A DNA stretch of 8,099 bases from an uncultured Clostridia bacterium (GCA_937907975.1 CALEQS010000187.1:1-8099); one strand, 5' to 3'; numbered from the stretch's first letter, positions 1 to 6,915 are shown. Notes: a model not told the origin generated them from the letters alone. Program-made: numbers and translations.

Positions 1-1
1 A

Positions 2-1036
2 AACCGCCAGAAGCTGGAGGAGCGGCATATTTTCAACCAGACTGCCGAGTATAACCGGAAATTGACCGCTATCTCCAAAGAGGCAGTGGGGGACCGGGTG
101 TGGATCGCCGGCGACATGGCCCCCACCGGCCTGTTTCTCGCCCCGCTGGGTACGGCCACTTTTGAGGAGCTTGTGGATATTTATACGGAGCAGGCCGCCG
201 GTCTGGAGCAGGCCGGAGTGGACCTCTATGTAGTGGAGACTATGATGACGCTGTCCGACGCCCGGGCGGCGGTGCTGGCCATTCGCAGCGTCAGCGACAA
301 ACCGATTTTCGTTACCTTCACCTGTGACGAGAGCGGCCGCAGCCTGTCCGGCACCGACGTGACGGCGGCGCTGGCGGTTTTGCAGGGCATGGGTGTCAGT
401 GCCTTCGGCCTGAACTGCTCCACCGGTCCGGAGCAGATGCTGGTGCAGCTCAAGCGCCTGCACCAGTATGCCCGGGTGCCGCTGATCGCCAAGCCAAACG
501 CCGGAATGCCGGAGATCGTGGATGGTCAGACGGTCTACAACTGCCCGCCGGAGGAGTTTGTCTCCCTGGTAGATGAGATGCTGGCGGCGGGCGTGAGTAT
601 TTTCGGCGGCTGCTGTGGCACGGACGAGAGCCACATTGCCGCGCTGAAGCAGGCGCTGGAAGGAAAACTGTTCCACCGGCCAGAACCGGAGTTCACCGAC
701 CTTCTGCCCGCCTCCACTGAGAAGGAGCCGAAGTACCTGCCGGTGGATGCCGCCCATGGGGCGGTCATCTCCGCCGAGGGCGACTTTGAGAGCGCACTGG
801 CAGACGCCATGGAGGACGATTTCCCGATGGCCGCAGTGCGCATCGCCGACTGGGGCGATGTGGATGCGCTGGCAGACTTTCAGTATATGATCTCCAAGCC
901 GTTGTGCCTGGTCTGCGACGATGCGGAGCTGCTGGAGTCGGCCCTGCGGGTCTATCAGGGCCGGGCGCTCTACGAGGGTGCGCTGACGGAGGAACAGCTG
1001 GCGCCGCTGGTGGACAGATACGGACTGCTGATTTGA
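2..1036 (+). CDS. Homocysteine S-methyltransferase family protein (5'-truncated)
   Basis: The reading frame is open from the window edge, so the N-terminus (roughly 65 residues, judged from the family) is missing. The visible part begins NRQKLEE, which follows the TNTFGAN-type motif in methionine synthase (MetH) N-terminal domains. The zinc-binding cysteines of the TIM barrel are present: the Cys of GLNCS at 416-418 and the Cys pair of GGCCG at 611-616. Family members transfer a methyl group to homocysteine to make methionine, in the cytosol. After the barrel (about base 670) come some 120 residues that are not a full pterin-binding domain and contain no cobalamin-binding domain. This is therefore a short, stand-alone or split enzyme rather than complete MetH. 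The tail (ISKPLCLVCDD, ALRVYQGRALYEG) loosely recalls the MetH pterin domain segment around its 'aLk.y.Gk.ivNS' strand, which is inference only. The methyl donor cannot be told from sequence. The gene ends in TGA, then a hairpin terminator. Family assignment is firm; the exact substrate is not. Confidence 0.9.
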   Translation, partial: NRQKLEERHIFNQTAEYNRKLTAISKEAVGDRVWIAGDMAPTGLFLAPLGTATFEELVDIYTEQAAGLEQAGVDLYVVETMMTLSDARAAVLAIRSVSDKPIFVTFTCDESGRSLSGTDVTAALAVLQGMGVSAFGLNCSTGPEQMLVQLKRLHQYARVPLIAKPNAGMPEIVDGQTVYNCPPEEFVSLVDEMLAAGVSIFGGCCGTDESHIAALKQALEGKLFHRPEPEFTDLLPASTEKEPKYLPVDAAHGAVISAEGDFESALADAMEDDFPMAAVRIADWGDVDALADFQYMISKPLCLVCDDAELLESALRVYQGRALYEGALTEEQLAPLVDRYGLLI

Positions 1037-1044
1037 TTATAGTG

Positions 1045-1081
1045 AAAAAGAGGGAGAAACCATCGGTTTCTCCCTCTTTTT
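1045..1081. terminator. Bidirectional intrinsic terminator between convergent genes
   Basis: A perfect 17-bp inverted repeat (1045-1061 with 1065-1081; core GAGGGAGAAACC / GGTTTCTCCCTC) has a 3-nt loop. It is flanked by A-runs on the left and T-runs on the right, so both strands yield a hairpin followed by U-rich RNA. It lies 8 bases after the methyltransferase stop, and the TetR stop codon (TTA on the plus strand at 1080-1082) overlaps its right arm. One structure can therefore end both convergent transcripts. Confidence 0.92.
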
Positions 1082-1679
1082 ATTTTGCCAGTGCATCAAA
1101 TTCGGCTGCCCCCTTTTCACTGAAATAAGGGGCTAAAACTGTCCAGTGCTCACAGGTGAAGCGGGCGAGGGCAGTGGACTGATCCTCCCCGGAGAGAATG
1201 GTGTACTGGGCCCAGCTGTAATGACTGAGCAGCATGAAGTTGCCCATCGTCCGGGCCAGCTCCGGCGTAAATAAGGGCTTGAAATAGCCCTCTTTTACCA
1301 GCTGCTCCAGTCCCTGTAGAAAATTCTGCCTGATGATGTCGGAGCTGAAGAACTCGTTCTGCTTCAATTCTTCATCCGCCATAAAATGGCCGATATTCTG
1401 GAAGTAAAAGGAGTAATCCACCACGGAGCGCAGAAGGTTCCGGATGAGGGTGTCCATGTCGGAGAGGGTGTGCACCTCAATGGTGTAGAGCCCCGGATTG
1501 CGGCTCAGACTCAGCAGGGTGAGCAGAATATCCGTTTTGCGGGGGAAATGGTAGGTCAGGTTGCCCACACTGATGCCCACGGCGCGGGCAATGTCCCGCA
1601 TGGACACGGCCTCGTAGCCCTGCTGGTTGAAGAGCTGTTTGGCGGTTTGCAGGATCTCATCCTTGATGTTGGATTTCAT
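1080..1679 (-). CDS. TetR/AcrR-family transcriptional repressor
   Basis: The 199-residue protein has the usual TetR length and layout. Residues 5-52 form the DNA-binding domain: a first helix DEILQTAKQLF, the GYEAVSMRDIARAVGIS helix-turn-helix, then VGNLTYHFPRKTDIL, the classic 'G.lY.hF..K..Ll' recognition end. The rest is a helical ligand-binding domain with no recognisable sequence signature, so the inducer is unknown. The ATG at 1679 is supported by AAGGTGA (1686-1692 on the plus strand, reverse complement) 6 bases upstream. The gene is divergent from a MATE efflux pump, with a perfect palindrome in the 78-base gap. The standard reading is a repressor of the pump that also represses itself and is released by a drug or metabolite. 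That role is inferred from arrangement, while the family is clear. Confidence 0.92.
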   Translation of the reverse strand: MKSNIKDEILQTAKQLFNQQGYEAVSMRDIARAVGISVGNLTYHFPRKTDILLTLLSLSRNPGLYTIEVHTLSDMDTLIRNLLRSVVDYSFYFQNIGHFMADEELKQNEFFSSDIIRQNFLQGLEQLVKEGYFKPLFTPELARTMGNFMLLSHYSWAQYTILSGEDQSTALARFTCEHWTVLAPYFSEKGAAEFDALAK

Positions 1680-1690
1680 TTTACGTCACC

Positions 1691-1717
1691 TTGACAGCAG
1701 AAAAATTGTATGATAGT
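1691..1717 (+). promoter_or_regulatory. Candidate promoter for the MATE gene
   Basis: A perfect -35 box TTGACA occurs at 1691-1696. The best -10 at a permissible distance is GATAGT (1712-1717, 15-bp spacer, 4 of 6 matches); TATGAT (1709-1714) is a better hexamer but only 12 bp away. The start site is therefore uncertain. The palindrome begins immediately downstream, as expected for repression. On the opposite strand TACAAT (reverse complement of 1705-1710) could be the -10 of the tetR gene, though no good -35 is visible. Confidence 0.45.
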
Positions 1718-1741
1718 GTTTTAGTACGATTGTACTAAAAC
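1718..1741. promoter_or_regulatory. Probable TetR operator
   Basis: A perfect inverted repeat reads GTTTTAGTAC, four bases GATT, then GTACTAAAAC. Its size and symmetry suit a TetR-family dimer. It sits between the divergent repressor and MATE pump, directly upstream of the pump's ribosome binding site, where a bound repressor would block pump transcription. The central TACAAT on the minus strand (1729-1734) resembles a -10 box but has no convincing -35. Binding by the adjacent TetR protein is inferred. Confidence 0.82.
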
Positions 1742-1749
1742 AAAGGAGG
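1742..1749 (+). promoter_or_regulatory. Ribosome binding site for the MATE gene
   Basis: AAAGGAGG lies 8 bases before the GTG at 1758. It fixes this GTG as the start rather than the internal ATG five codons later. Confidence 0.85.
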
Positions 1750-1757
1750 GATGCGCC

Positions 1758-3092
1758 GTGGAGAACAATATGACCACCGGCCCCATTCGCAGACAGATCG
1801 TGCTGTTTACGATCCCGATCATGCTGAGCATTCTGCTTCAGCAGCTTTACAATATGGTGGATACCATCATCGTCGGCAATTTTGTCGGTGAGAATGCGCT
1901 GGCATCCGTGGGCACCAGCACGCCGGTGACGGCGCTGTTCATCGCTGTAGCCACCGGTATGTCCACCGGGTGCTCCATTATCATATCACAGATGTTCGGA
2001 GCGAAGCAAACGGAAAACATCAAGCGGGCAGTGGCCACCGGCCTGATCCTGAACGGGGTGCTGGGCATGGTCTTTACCGCTGTTGCCTATGTGTTCGCTG
2101 GGGCCATCTTCTCCACTGTGCTCAATCTGGACGCGGCACTGCTGGCGGACGCGGTGAAATACTTCCATATTTACTGCCTGGGCCTGCTGTTCCAGTTCCT
2201 CTACAATGCGGCGGCGGCCATTCTCCGCTCCGTAGGCGATTCCAGGGCCAGCCTTTACTTTCTGCTGGCCTCTTCGGTCACGAATATTATCCTTGATCTG
2301 GTATTTATCATCTGCTTCCGCATGGGTGTGGCCGGTGCAGCGCTGGCCACTGTCCTCTCCCAGGCGCTGGCCTGTGTGCTCAGTCTGGTCTATATGCATC
2401 AGAAGTATGAGCTCTTCCGGCTTGCCCCCTCGGAGCTGCGCTTTGACCGGGAGATGGGGGTGCTGGCGCTGAAGTTGGGTATTCCCGCCGCTCTCCAGCA
2501 GTGCGTAGTGTCGCTGGGCCAGCTGGCCGTCCAGCGGCTGGTCAACACTTTCGGCATGACCTCCGGCTACACCGCCGCCACCCGGCTGGAGAACATCGTC
2601 CTCATCCCGGTGTTTGGCCTGAACGCAGGCATGGCCACCTTTGCGGGGCAGAATATCGGAGCCAGACGGGAGGACCGGGTGTCCAAGGGCCTTTGGAATA
2701 CCCTGGTCATCGGCCTTGCCTGCTGTGCCGCGCTGGGGCTGGTGTGTTTTCTGTTTGCCCCGGAACTGGTGGGCCTGTTCGGCGTCAGCGGCTTCGGTTT
2801 GACGGTGGGGAGCGGCTATATCCGCTTCTGCGCCCCCTGTTACCTAATCTTCTGTGCCTATATGATCACCAATGCCGTCCTTCAGGGAACCGGCGATGTG
2901 AACTTTACCATGTTCAACTCTCTGTCCGGTCTGGCTATCCGCTGCATTTTCGCCTATACGCTGGCCTTCTTCACGCCGCTGTCCTACACGGCGCTGTGGA
3001 TCAGTGTGCCCATCAGCTGGGTCTATTCGTTGGTGCTGTCCATCGTCCGGTACAAGGGCCGGAAGTGGCTGGCCAAGGTGATCGTCAAATAA
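1758..3092 (+). CDS. MATE-family multidrug/cation antiporter
   Basis: The 444-residue integral membrane protein has about 12 hydrophobic segments, the normal MATE length and topology. The N-terminal PIRRQIVLFTIPIMLSILLQ leads into QQLYNMVDTIIVGNFVGENALASVG, the characteristic first-helix signature of the family. Paired features appear in each half: LRSVGDSRAS (156-165) and LQGTGDVNF (375-383), and QMFGA (78-82) and GQNIGA (298-302), reflecting the internal duplication of MATE transporters. Such proteins export cationic compounds across the cytoplasmic membrane using Na+ or H+ gradients; this one's substrate and coupling ion cannot be read from sequence. It starts at GTG with a strong ribosome binding site and is divergent from a TetR regulator across a shared operator, so expression is probably induced by a TetR ligand. 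A terminator follows directly after the TAA. I am sure of the family and unsure of the substrate. Confidence 0.94.
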   Translation: MENNMTTGPIRRQIVLFTIPIMLSILLQQLYNMVDTIIVGNFVGENALASVGTSTPVTALFIAVATGMSTGCSIIISQMFGAKQTENIKRAVATGLILNGVLGMVFTAVAYVFAGAIFSTVLNLDAALLADAVKYFHIYCLGLLFQFLYNAAAAILRSVGDSRASLYFLLASSVTNIILDLVFIICFRMGVAGAALATVLSQALACVLSLVYMHQKYELFRLAPSELRFDREMGVLALKLGIPAALQQCVVSLGQLAVQRLVNTFGMTSGYTAATRLENIVLIPVFGLNAGMATFAGQNIGARREDRVSKGLWNTLVIGLACCAALGLVCFLFAPELVGLFGVSGFGLTVGSGYIRFCAPCYLIFCAYMITNAVLQGTGDVNFTMFNSLSGLAIRCIFAYTLAFFTPLSYTALWISVPISWVYSLVLSIVRYKGRKWLAKVIVK

Positions 3093-3128
3093 AAGAAGAG
3101 GCTCGGAGTGCCGAGCCTCTTCTTCTTT
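3093..3128. terminator. Bidirectional intrinsic terminator
   Basis: A 14-bp perfect stem (3093-3106 with 3111-3124; core AGAGGCTCGG / CCGAGCCTCT) has loop AGTG. The plus strand continues CTTTTA and the minus strand gives TTTTATTT after the hairpin. It starts immediately after the MATE stop and lies 4 bases beyond the convergent thioesterase stop (3133), so it can serve both. Confidence 0.9.
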
Positions 3129-3132
3129 TAGG

Positions 3133-3519
3133 TCATTGCTTTTTTGCGTCGGCCTTGGCCTGGAATTTTTCGTTCTCCACCAGAAAACGCTCGTGGGTGC
3201 CCTTGCCGACCAGGCCCTTCTCGTCGTAGACCTCGGCATTGAACACCAGTCGGCGCCGGTCCACCTCGACCAGTTCGGTTTTGGCGGTGACGGCCATCCC
3301 CACCGGAGTGGCGGACAGGTGCTGGATATTCAGGGACGTGCCCACGCTGCCCCAGCCGGGCTCCAGCTCGCTTTCGATGCTGGTGTAGGCGGTCTGCTCA
3401 ATGAGGGCGATCATGGCGGGGGTGGCGAACACGTCCAGTGTGCCGCTGCCCATGGTTTTGGCGGTGTTGGCATTAGTGACGGTCAGGCTCTTTTCGGCCT
3501 TGATTCCGGGTTGAAGCAT
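3133..3519 (-). CDS. Hotdog-fold acyl-CoA thioesterase, FlK-like
   Basis: The 128-residue protein is a single hotdog domain of the fluoroacetyl-CoA thioesterase-like family. Visible signatures in order are VFATPAMIALIEQTA (30-44), SVGTSLNIQHLSATPVG (58-74) and RRRLVFNAEVYDEKGLVGKGTHERF (88-112). Thr33, Glu41 and His67 align at a constant offset of nine with the Thr42/Glu50/His76 triad I recall for Streptomyces FlK, and Gly60 and Arg111 fit its Gly69 and Arg120. The phenylalanine lid of FlK (Phe33/Phe36) would fall on Gly24 and Thr27, so fluoroacetyl-CoA is not the expected substrate. It more likely hydrolyses a small acyl-CoA in the cytosol. The ATG at 3519 has a GGAGGA ribosome binding site 8 bases upstream. 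The gene stands alone, between the nagB terminator and a terminator shared with the MATE gene. Family is confident; the physiological role is unknown. Confidence 0.87.
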   Translation of the reverse strand: MLQPGIKAEKSLTVTNANTAKTMGSGTLDVFATPAMIALIEQTAYTSIESELEPGWGSVGTSLNIQHLSATPVGMAVTAKTELVEVDRRRLVFNAEVYDEKGLVGKGTHERFLVENEKFQAKADAKKQ

Positions 3520-3554
3520 AGGAAAGATCCTCCATATTCTATTGGGTTAGTGCC

Positions 3555-3560
3555 ATTTTA
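3555..3560 (-). promoter_or_regulatory. Possible -10 box for the thioesterase gene
   Basis: On the minus strand TAAAAT occurs 35 bases upstream of the thioesterase ATG, in the AT-rich gap after the nagB terminator. No good -35 lies 16-18 bases further up; TTGATA in the hairpin arm is 21 bases away. A separate promoter is expected here because a strong terminator precedes the gene, but this exact site is tentative. Confidence 0.35.
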
Positions 3561-3580
3561 CCACAGGTTTACCTATCCGT

Positions 3581-3625
3581 CTATCAAAAATCGGGACTGC
3601 TGAGTGCAGTCCCGATTTTTGATAG
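3581..3625. terminator. Intrinsic terminator of the ROK-nagA-nagB operon
   Basis: A perfect 20-bp inverted repeat (3581-3600 with 3606-3625) has loop TGAGT. The GC core is CGGGACTGC / GCAGTCCCG, flanked by AAAAA and TTTTT runs inside the outer stem. It begins 5 bases after the nagB stop on the minus strand and separates that operon from the thioesterase gene. The symmetric A/T runs would also stop transcription arriving from the other side. Confidence 0.88.
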
Positions 3626-3630
3626 AAAAC

Positions 3631-4356
3631 TTAGATCCTGGACAGCGCGGCCTCGTCAGCGACGAGGGTGAAGTCCTTGTGGAGCTGGAGAATGGAGGCG
3701 GGCACCTGAGGGGTGACGGGGCCGAAGAAGGCCTGCTTCACGATCTCGGCCTTGCTCTCGCCGGAGACGACCATGACCACGCGCTCGGCCTGCATGATGT
3801 CGCAGATGCCCATGGTGTAGGCGAAGCGGGGCACGTCCTCTTCCTTCTCGAAGAAGCGCTTGTTGGCCTGAATGGTGGCGTCGGTCAGGGCGACCTTGTG
3901 GGTGCCCTTGGTGAAGTGGTCGTCGGGCTCGTTGAAGCCGATGTGGCCGTTGGGGCCGAGGCCCAGCAGCTGCAGGTCGATGCCGCCCAGGGAGCGGATG
4001 ATCTCGTCATAGCGGCCGCACTCCTCCTCGGCGTTGGGATTCACGCCGCAGGGCACGTTGGTGTTGGCCAGATCAATGTTGATGTGGTCAAAGAAGTTGC
4101 TGCGCATAAAGTAAATGTAGCTCTGGTCGCTGGAGTAATCCAGACCCACATACTCGTCCAGATTGACGCTCTTGACGCGGCTGAAGTCGATGTCGCCTTT
4201 TTGGTACCACTCGATCAGTTGCTTGTAGGTGCCGATGGGGCTGGAGCCGGTGGCCAGGCCCAGCACGCAGTCGGGCTTCAGAATGACCTGAGCGGAGATG
4301 ATGTTGGCGGCCTGACGGCTCATGTGGTCGTAATCACGGGCAGAGATGATCCTCAT
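3631..4356 (-). CDS. nagB: Glucosamine-6-phosphate deaminase
   Basis: NagB converts glucosamine-6-phosphate to fructose-6-phosphate and ammonia in the cytosol, the last step of amino-sugar catabolism before glycolysis. The 241 residues match the short Gram-positive form (B. subtilis NagB about 242) rather than the longer allosteric E. coli enzyme (266). Visible motifs are the phosphate-binding GLATGSSPIGTY (33-44), the catalytic-base region VNLDEYVGL (64-72, Asp67 equivalent to E. coli Asp72), and GLGPNGHIGFNEP (132-144) with His138 and Glu143 equivalent to His143 and Glu148. Asn136 replaces E. coli Asp141, as in the Bacillus-type GxGxNGHIGFNEP motif. The ATG at 4356 has GAAGGA 8 bases upstream. 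It follows nagA by 34 bases on the same strand with no terminator between, so the two are co-transcribed, and a strong hairpin closes the operon. Assignment is secure. Confidence 0.96.
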   Translation of the reverse strand: MRIISARDYDHMSRQAANIISAQVILKPDCVLGLATGSSPIGTYKQLIEWYQKGDIDFSRVKSVNLDEYVGLDYSSDQSYIYFMRSNFFDHINIDLANTNVPCGVNPNAEEECGRYDEIIRSLGGIDLQLLGLGPNGHIGFNEPDDHFTKGTHKVALTDATIQANKRFFEKEEDVPRFAYTMGICDIMQAERVVMVVSGESKAEIVKQAFFGPVTPQVPASILQLHKDFTLVADEAALSRI

Positions 4357-4390
4357 TTTTCATATCCTTCTTTCTCAATCGGTCAGGCGG

Positions 4391-5503
4391 TCAGGAGATG
4401 CGCTGACCGTCAATGAACACGGCTTTCAGGTTGAGCTGGCTGTCCAGCAGCACCAGATCGGCGCAGCAGCCTACGGCCAGACGGCCGATGTCGCTGCGGC
4501 GGATGACCTTGGCGGGCGCTTCCGTGGCGGCATAGACGGCGGCCTCCAGCGGCACGCCGAAGGAGACGCTGCGGCGCAGGCCGTCCATCAGGTGGATGGA
4601 GGAGCCGGCCAGTGTGTCGGTGCCGGTCAGGGTAGCGCGGCCGTTCTTCATGGTGATGGGCTGGCCGCCGAGGGTGTAGTCGCCGTCGGGCATACCGGCA
4701 CAGCGCAGGGAGTCGGAGATCAGCACCAGCTTCTCGCCGAACAGTTTGTGGGTCAGCCGGATGACGGAGGGATGGATGTGCAGACCGTCGGTGATGAGCT
4801 CCACGCTGGCGCCCGCATCGCAGGCGGCGGCAATGACGCCCGGGGCCCGGTGGAGCAGAGAGGGCATACCGTTGAAGAGATGGGTGGCGTGGGAGGCACC
4901 GGCCTGATAGGCGGCCATGGCGGTGTCATAGTCGGCGGTGGTGTGGCCGATGGACACGGTGCAGGTGCGGCTCACATCCCGGATGAACTCCAGCGCACCG
5001 GGCTCCTCGGGGGCGACGGTGACCAGACGGACAATGCCGCCGCTGGCCTCATCGAGGCGGTGGAACATGGCGGCGTCCGGGGCGTGGAGGTTTTCCGCGG
5101 CCTGAGCGCCCCGCTTGGCGTAGCATAGAAATGGTCCCTCCAGATTGACGCCTGCCACCTTGGCACCGTCGGCGGGACGGACAAAGTTCCGGATGGTGTG
5201 CATGGCCTGAGTGAGCACCGGTTCCTTCAGGGTCATGGTGGTGGGGCACCAGGAGGTGACGCCGCCGGCGGCGTAGTAGCGGGACAGAACAGGCATACCC
5301 TCCGGCTTGCCGTCGCTGGCGTCCTCGCCCATGGCGGCGTGGGTGTGGATGTCGATGAGGCCGGGGATCAGGTAGCGGCCCTCGGCGTCCAGTGCATCCT
5401 CGGTGTCCAGACCGGCGCCTACAGCGGTGATCTTGTCGTCAAACTCGATGCCGCCGGGGACAAAGGAGCCATTCTGGAAAATACGGGCATTTTTGATCCG
5501 CAT
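4391..5503 (-). CDS. nagA: N-acetylglucosamine-6-phosphate deacetylase
   Basis: NagA removes acetate from N-acetylglucosamine-6-phosphate to give glucosamine-6-phosphate, feeding the adjacent NagB. The 370-residue protein has the amidohydrolase layout: a small N-terminal beta domain leading to GLIDIHTHA (His53/His55), the metal ligand Glu122 in NLEGPF, His187 in SIGHTTA, His207 in ATHLFNGM, substrate-contact His241 in DGLHIHP, and catalytic Asp263 in ISDSLRCAGMPDGDY. The chain closes with the usual beta-strand end GRLAVGCCADLVLLD. Length is at the short end of the normal range and all key residues are present. The ATG at 5503 is only 13 bases after the stop of the upstream kinase gene, and its GGAGG (5512-5516 reverse complement) abuts that TAA, indicating translational coupling. 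Just beyond the nagA stop an 8-base tandem repeat (CGGTCAGG twice, 4380-4395) is a minor oddity. Assignment is secure. Confidence 0.95.
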   Translation of the reverse strand: MRIKNARIFQNGSFVPGGIEFDDKITAVGAGLDTEDALDAEGRYLIPGLIDIHTHAAMGEDASDGKPEGMPVLSRYYAAGGVTSWCPTTMTLKEPVLTQAMHTIRNFVRPADGAKVAGVNLEGPFLCYAKRGAQAAENLHAPDAAMFHRLDEASGGIVRLVTVAPEEPGALEFIRDVSRTCTVSIGHTTADYDTAMAAYQAGASHATHLFNGMPSLLHRAPGVIAAACDAGASVELITDGLHIHPSVIRLTHKLFGEKLVLISDSLRCAGMPDGDYTLGGQPITMKNGRATLTGTDTLAGSSIHLMDGLRRSVSFGVPLEAAVYAATEAPAKVIRRSDIGRLAVGCCADLVLLDSQLNLKAVFIDGQRIS

Positions 5504-5516
5504 GGTGTATGCCTCC

Positions 5517-6899
5517 TTACTTCTTCAGCTCGGGCAGGCTGGCAGCAGCGGCGGACTGGCCCACGCGGCGGAACTTCTCATCGGGCAGGGTGGGCAGGAT
5601 CTTGCCGTCCAGCTCGGGGTATTCCTCGTGAAGCACGCGCTTGGCTTCGGCCAGCACAATGTCGCCGCCCTTGCCGCTCATGACGCGGCCCAGCAGCAGG
5701 ACGTGCTTGCAGGCGTAAAGGTCGTAGTAGTAAGCCAGTGTGTGGCCCAGATAGGTGCCGATGGAGGAGTAAATGTCTGCGGCGGCGGGATCATCCTCGG
5801 CCATGCGGGCCTGAACGACCTTCAGCTTCTCGGCGGGGGAGAGGGACTCGTCCAGCTCGATGCCGGCGCGGGGGGCCAGCTTGATGACGGAGTCCTGGGA
5901 GAAATACTTGACGCCGCAGCCGATGTCGTGGCTCCACTCGTCCTCCATGGCGTTGGGATGGCAGTCCACAGGCACAAAGGCCAGCTCGTTCAGCCAGCCG
6001 GTGATGCAGCCATTGGGATCCACATAGCCGACGGCCTCGCTGGTGCCCATGGCGATGCCCAGCACATTGGGCTCACCCAAGCTCATCATGCCGGCCAGAG
6101 CGGACACGTCGCCGTCGTTGACGACCTCGAAGGGCACATCGCCGAAGGTGTCGGTGATGGCGCGGATATAGATGTCTTTGACCTTGGCGTCGAACTGATC
6201 CTTAGGTACCTTCAGGAACAGGGAGGCGTTCATGGTGCGGTTGTTGATATAAACACCGGCGGAGGAGACGCCCACCGCATCCACTCGGGGCATATGCTCG
6301 GCGGCGGACTTCAGCGCGGCGACAATGCCCTCGTAGTGATAGTCGGGGTCGGAGTTCACCTTGGGGAACCAGACGACTTCCTCGGAGTAGACGCTCTCGC
6401 CGTCCACCACAGCGGAGACCTTGCGGTCGGAGCCGCCCGCGTCAAAACCGATGCGGCAGCCTTCCAGATGGCCGCCCATCTTCTTGGGGGAGTCCTTGGC
6501 CTCGGGCACTTTGTCCACCAGCACGACCTCGAAGGGGTGCTCAAAGACGTTGGCCATGTAATCGAAGTCGAAGTCCTGTTCACCGCCGGCGGAATAAGCC
6601 TGCTTCAGGTAGTTGTAGGTGTCCTCGTCACCGGCCACATACACCTTGAAGCCGCCCTTCATCCACAGAATGGTCTTGACAAGACGGTTCACATAGTAGT
6701 GGTCGGCCTCAGCCATCTCGGGGGTGCCGTGGATAAAGGTGTGGCAGGCGGCCATCTGACCGTCGGCGCGCTCCACGGCGATGGACACGGGCTTCTTGGC
6801 CGTTTTCAGGAAGGCGCGGTTGAACTGCAGGATGGGCATGAACTCCGGGTCCAGCTTGGGCACGTTCTTGACGGCGATCTCGATTCCATATCGATTCAT
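5517..6899 (-). CDS. ROK/ASKHA-type sugar kinase with N-terminal extension, putative N-acetylhexosamine kinase
   Basis: The predicted 460-residue protein starts at the ATG at 6899, which has AGGAGG 10 bases upstream. The frame is open to 7019, but that extra stretch has no ribosome binding site and covers the likely promoter. The C-terminal two-thirds has actin-like ATPase kinase motifs: GFDAGGSDRKVSAV (151-164, phosphate-1 loop), VGVSSAGVY (209-217), VVNDGDVSALAGMM (259-272, probable catalytic Asp262) and GIAMGTSEAVGYVD (281-294, phosphate-2 loop). The canonical ROK zinc motif CxCGxxGCxE is not seen; the corresponding area reads DCHPNAMEDEWSHDIGCG (312-329). Residues 1-145 precede the kinase core, and I do not recognise them as a known domain. 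As first gene of a kinase-nagA-nagB operon, divergent from a GlcNAc/ManNAc epimerase, it most plausibly makes GlcNAc-6-phosphate from GlcNAc. Phosphorylation of another hexosamine, or a regulatory role, cannot be excluded. Confidence 0.8.
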   Translation of the reverse strand: MNRYGIEIAVKNVPKLDPEFMPILQFNRAFLKTAKKPVSIAVERADGQMAACHTFIHGTPEMAEADHYYVNRLVKTILWMKGGFKVYVAGDEDTYNYLKQAYSAGGEQDFDFDYMANVFEHPFEVVLVDKVPEAKDSPKKMGGHLEGCRIGFDAGGSDRKVSAVVDGESVYSEEVVWFPKVNSDPDYHYEGIVAALKSAAEHMPRVDAVGVSSAGVYINNRTMNASLFLKVPKDQFDAKVKDIYIRAITDTFGDVPFEVVNDGDVSALAGMMSLGEPNVLGIAMGTSEAVGYVDPNGCITGWLNELAFVPVDCHPNAMEDEWSHDIGCGVKYFSQDSVIKLAPRAGIELDESLSPAEKLKVVQARMAEDDPAAADIYSSIGTYLGHTLAYYYDLYACKHVLLLGRVMSGKGGDIVLAEAKRVLHEEYPELDGKILPTLPDEKFRRVGQSAAAASLPELKK

Positions 6900-6909
6900 T
6901 GTTAAAATA

Positions 6910-6915
6910 CCTCCT
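6910..6915 (-). promoter_or_regulatory. Ribosome binding site deciding the kinase start
   Basis: AGGAGG on the minus strand lies 10 bases before the ATG at 6899. The upstream in-frame start near 7019 has no such site. This supports the 460-residue form over a 500-residue form. Confidence 0.8.

Noticed and set aside
2501..3229. A 242-codon plus-strand frame overlapping the MATE gene
   Set aside because: It is Arg/Gly/Pro-rich, out of frame within the MATE gene, and runs through a strong terminator into the convergent gene.
4380..4395. Tandem 8-base repeat CGGTCAGG after nagA as a regulatory element
   Set aside because: It has only two copies over the stop codon, no symmetry and no relation to a promoter; it is probably a chance or slippage duplication.
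3604..5128. Two long plus-strand frames opposite nagB and nagA
   Set aside because: Both are Gly/Val/Ala/His-rich shadows of well-supported genes, without motifs or credible ribosome binding sites.
5403..6905. A 500-codon open frame on the plus strand opposite the ROK kinase gene
   Set aside because: It is low-complexity (G, V, H, A, L and Q rich), has no recognisable motif and exactly opposes a gene with clear kinase motifs. It arises from GC-rich third positions of the real gene.
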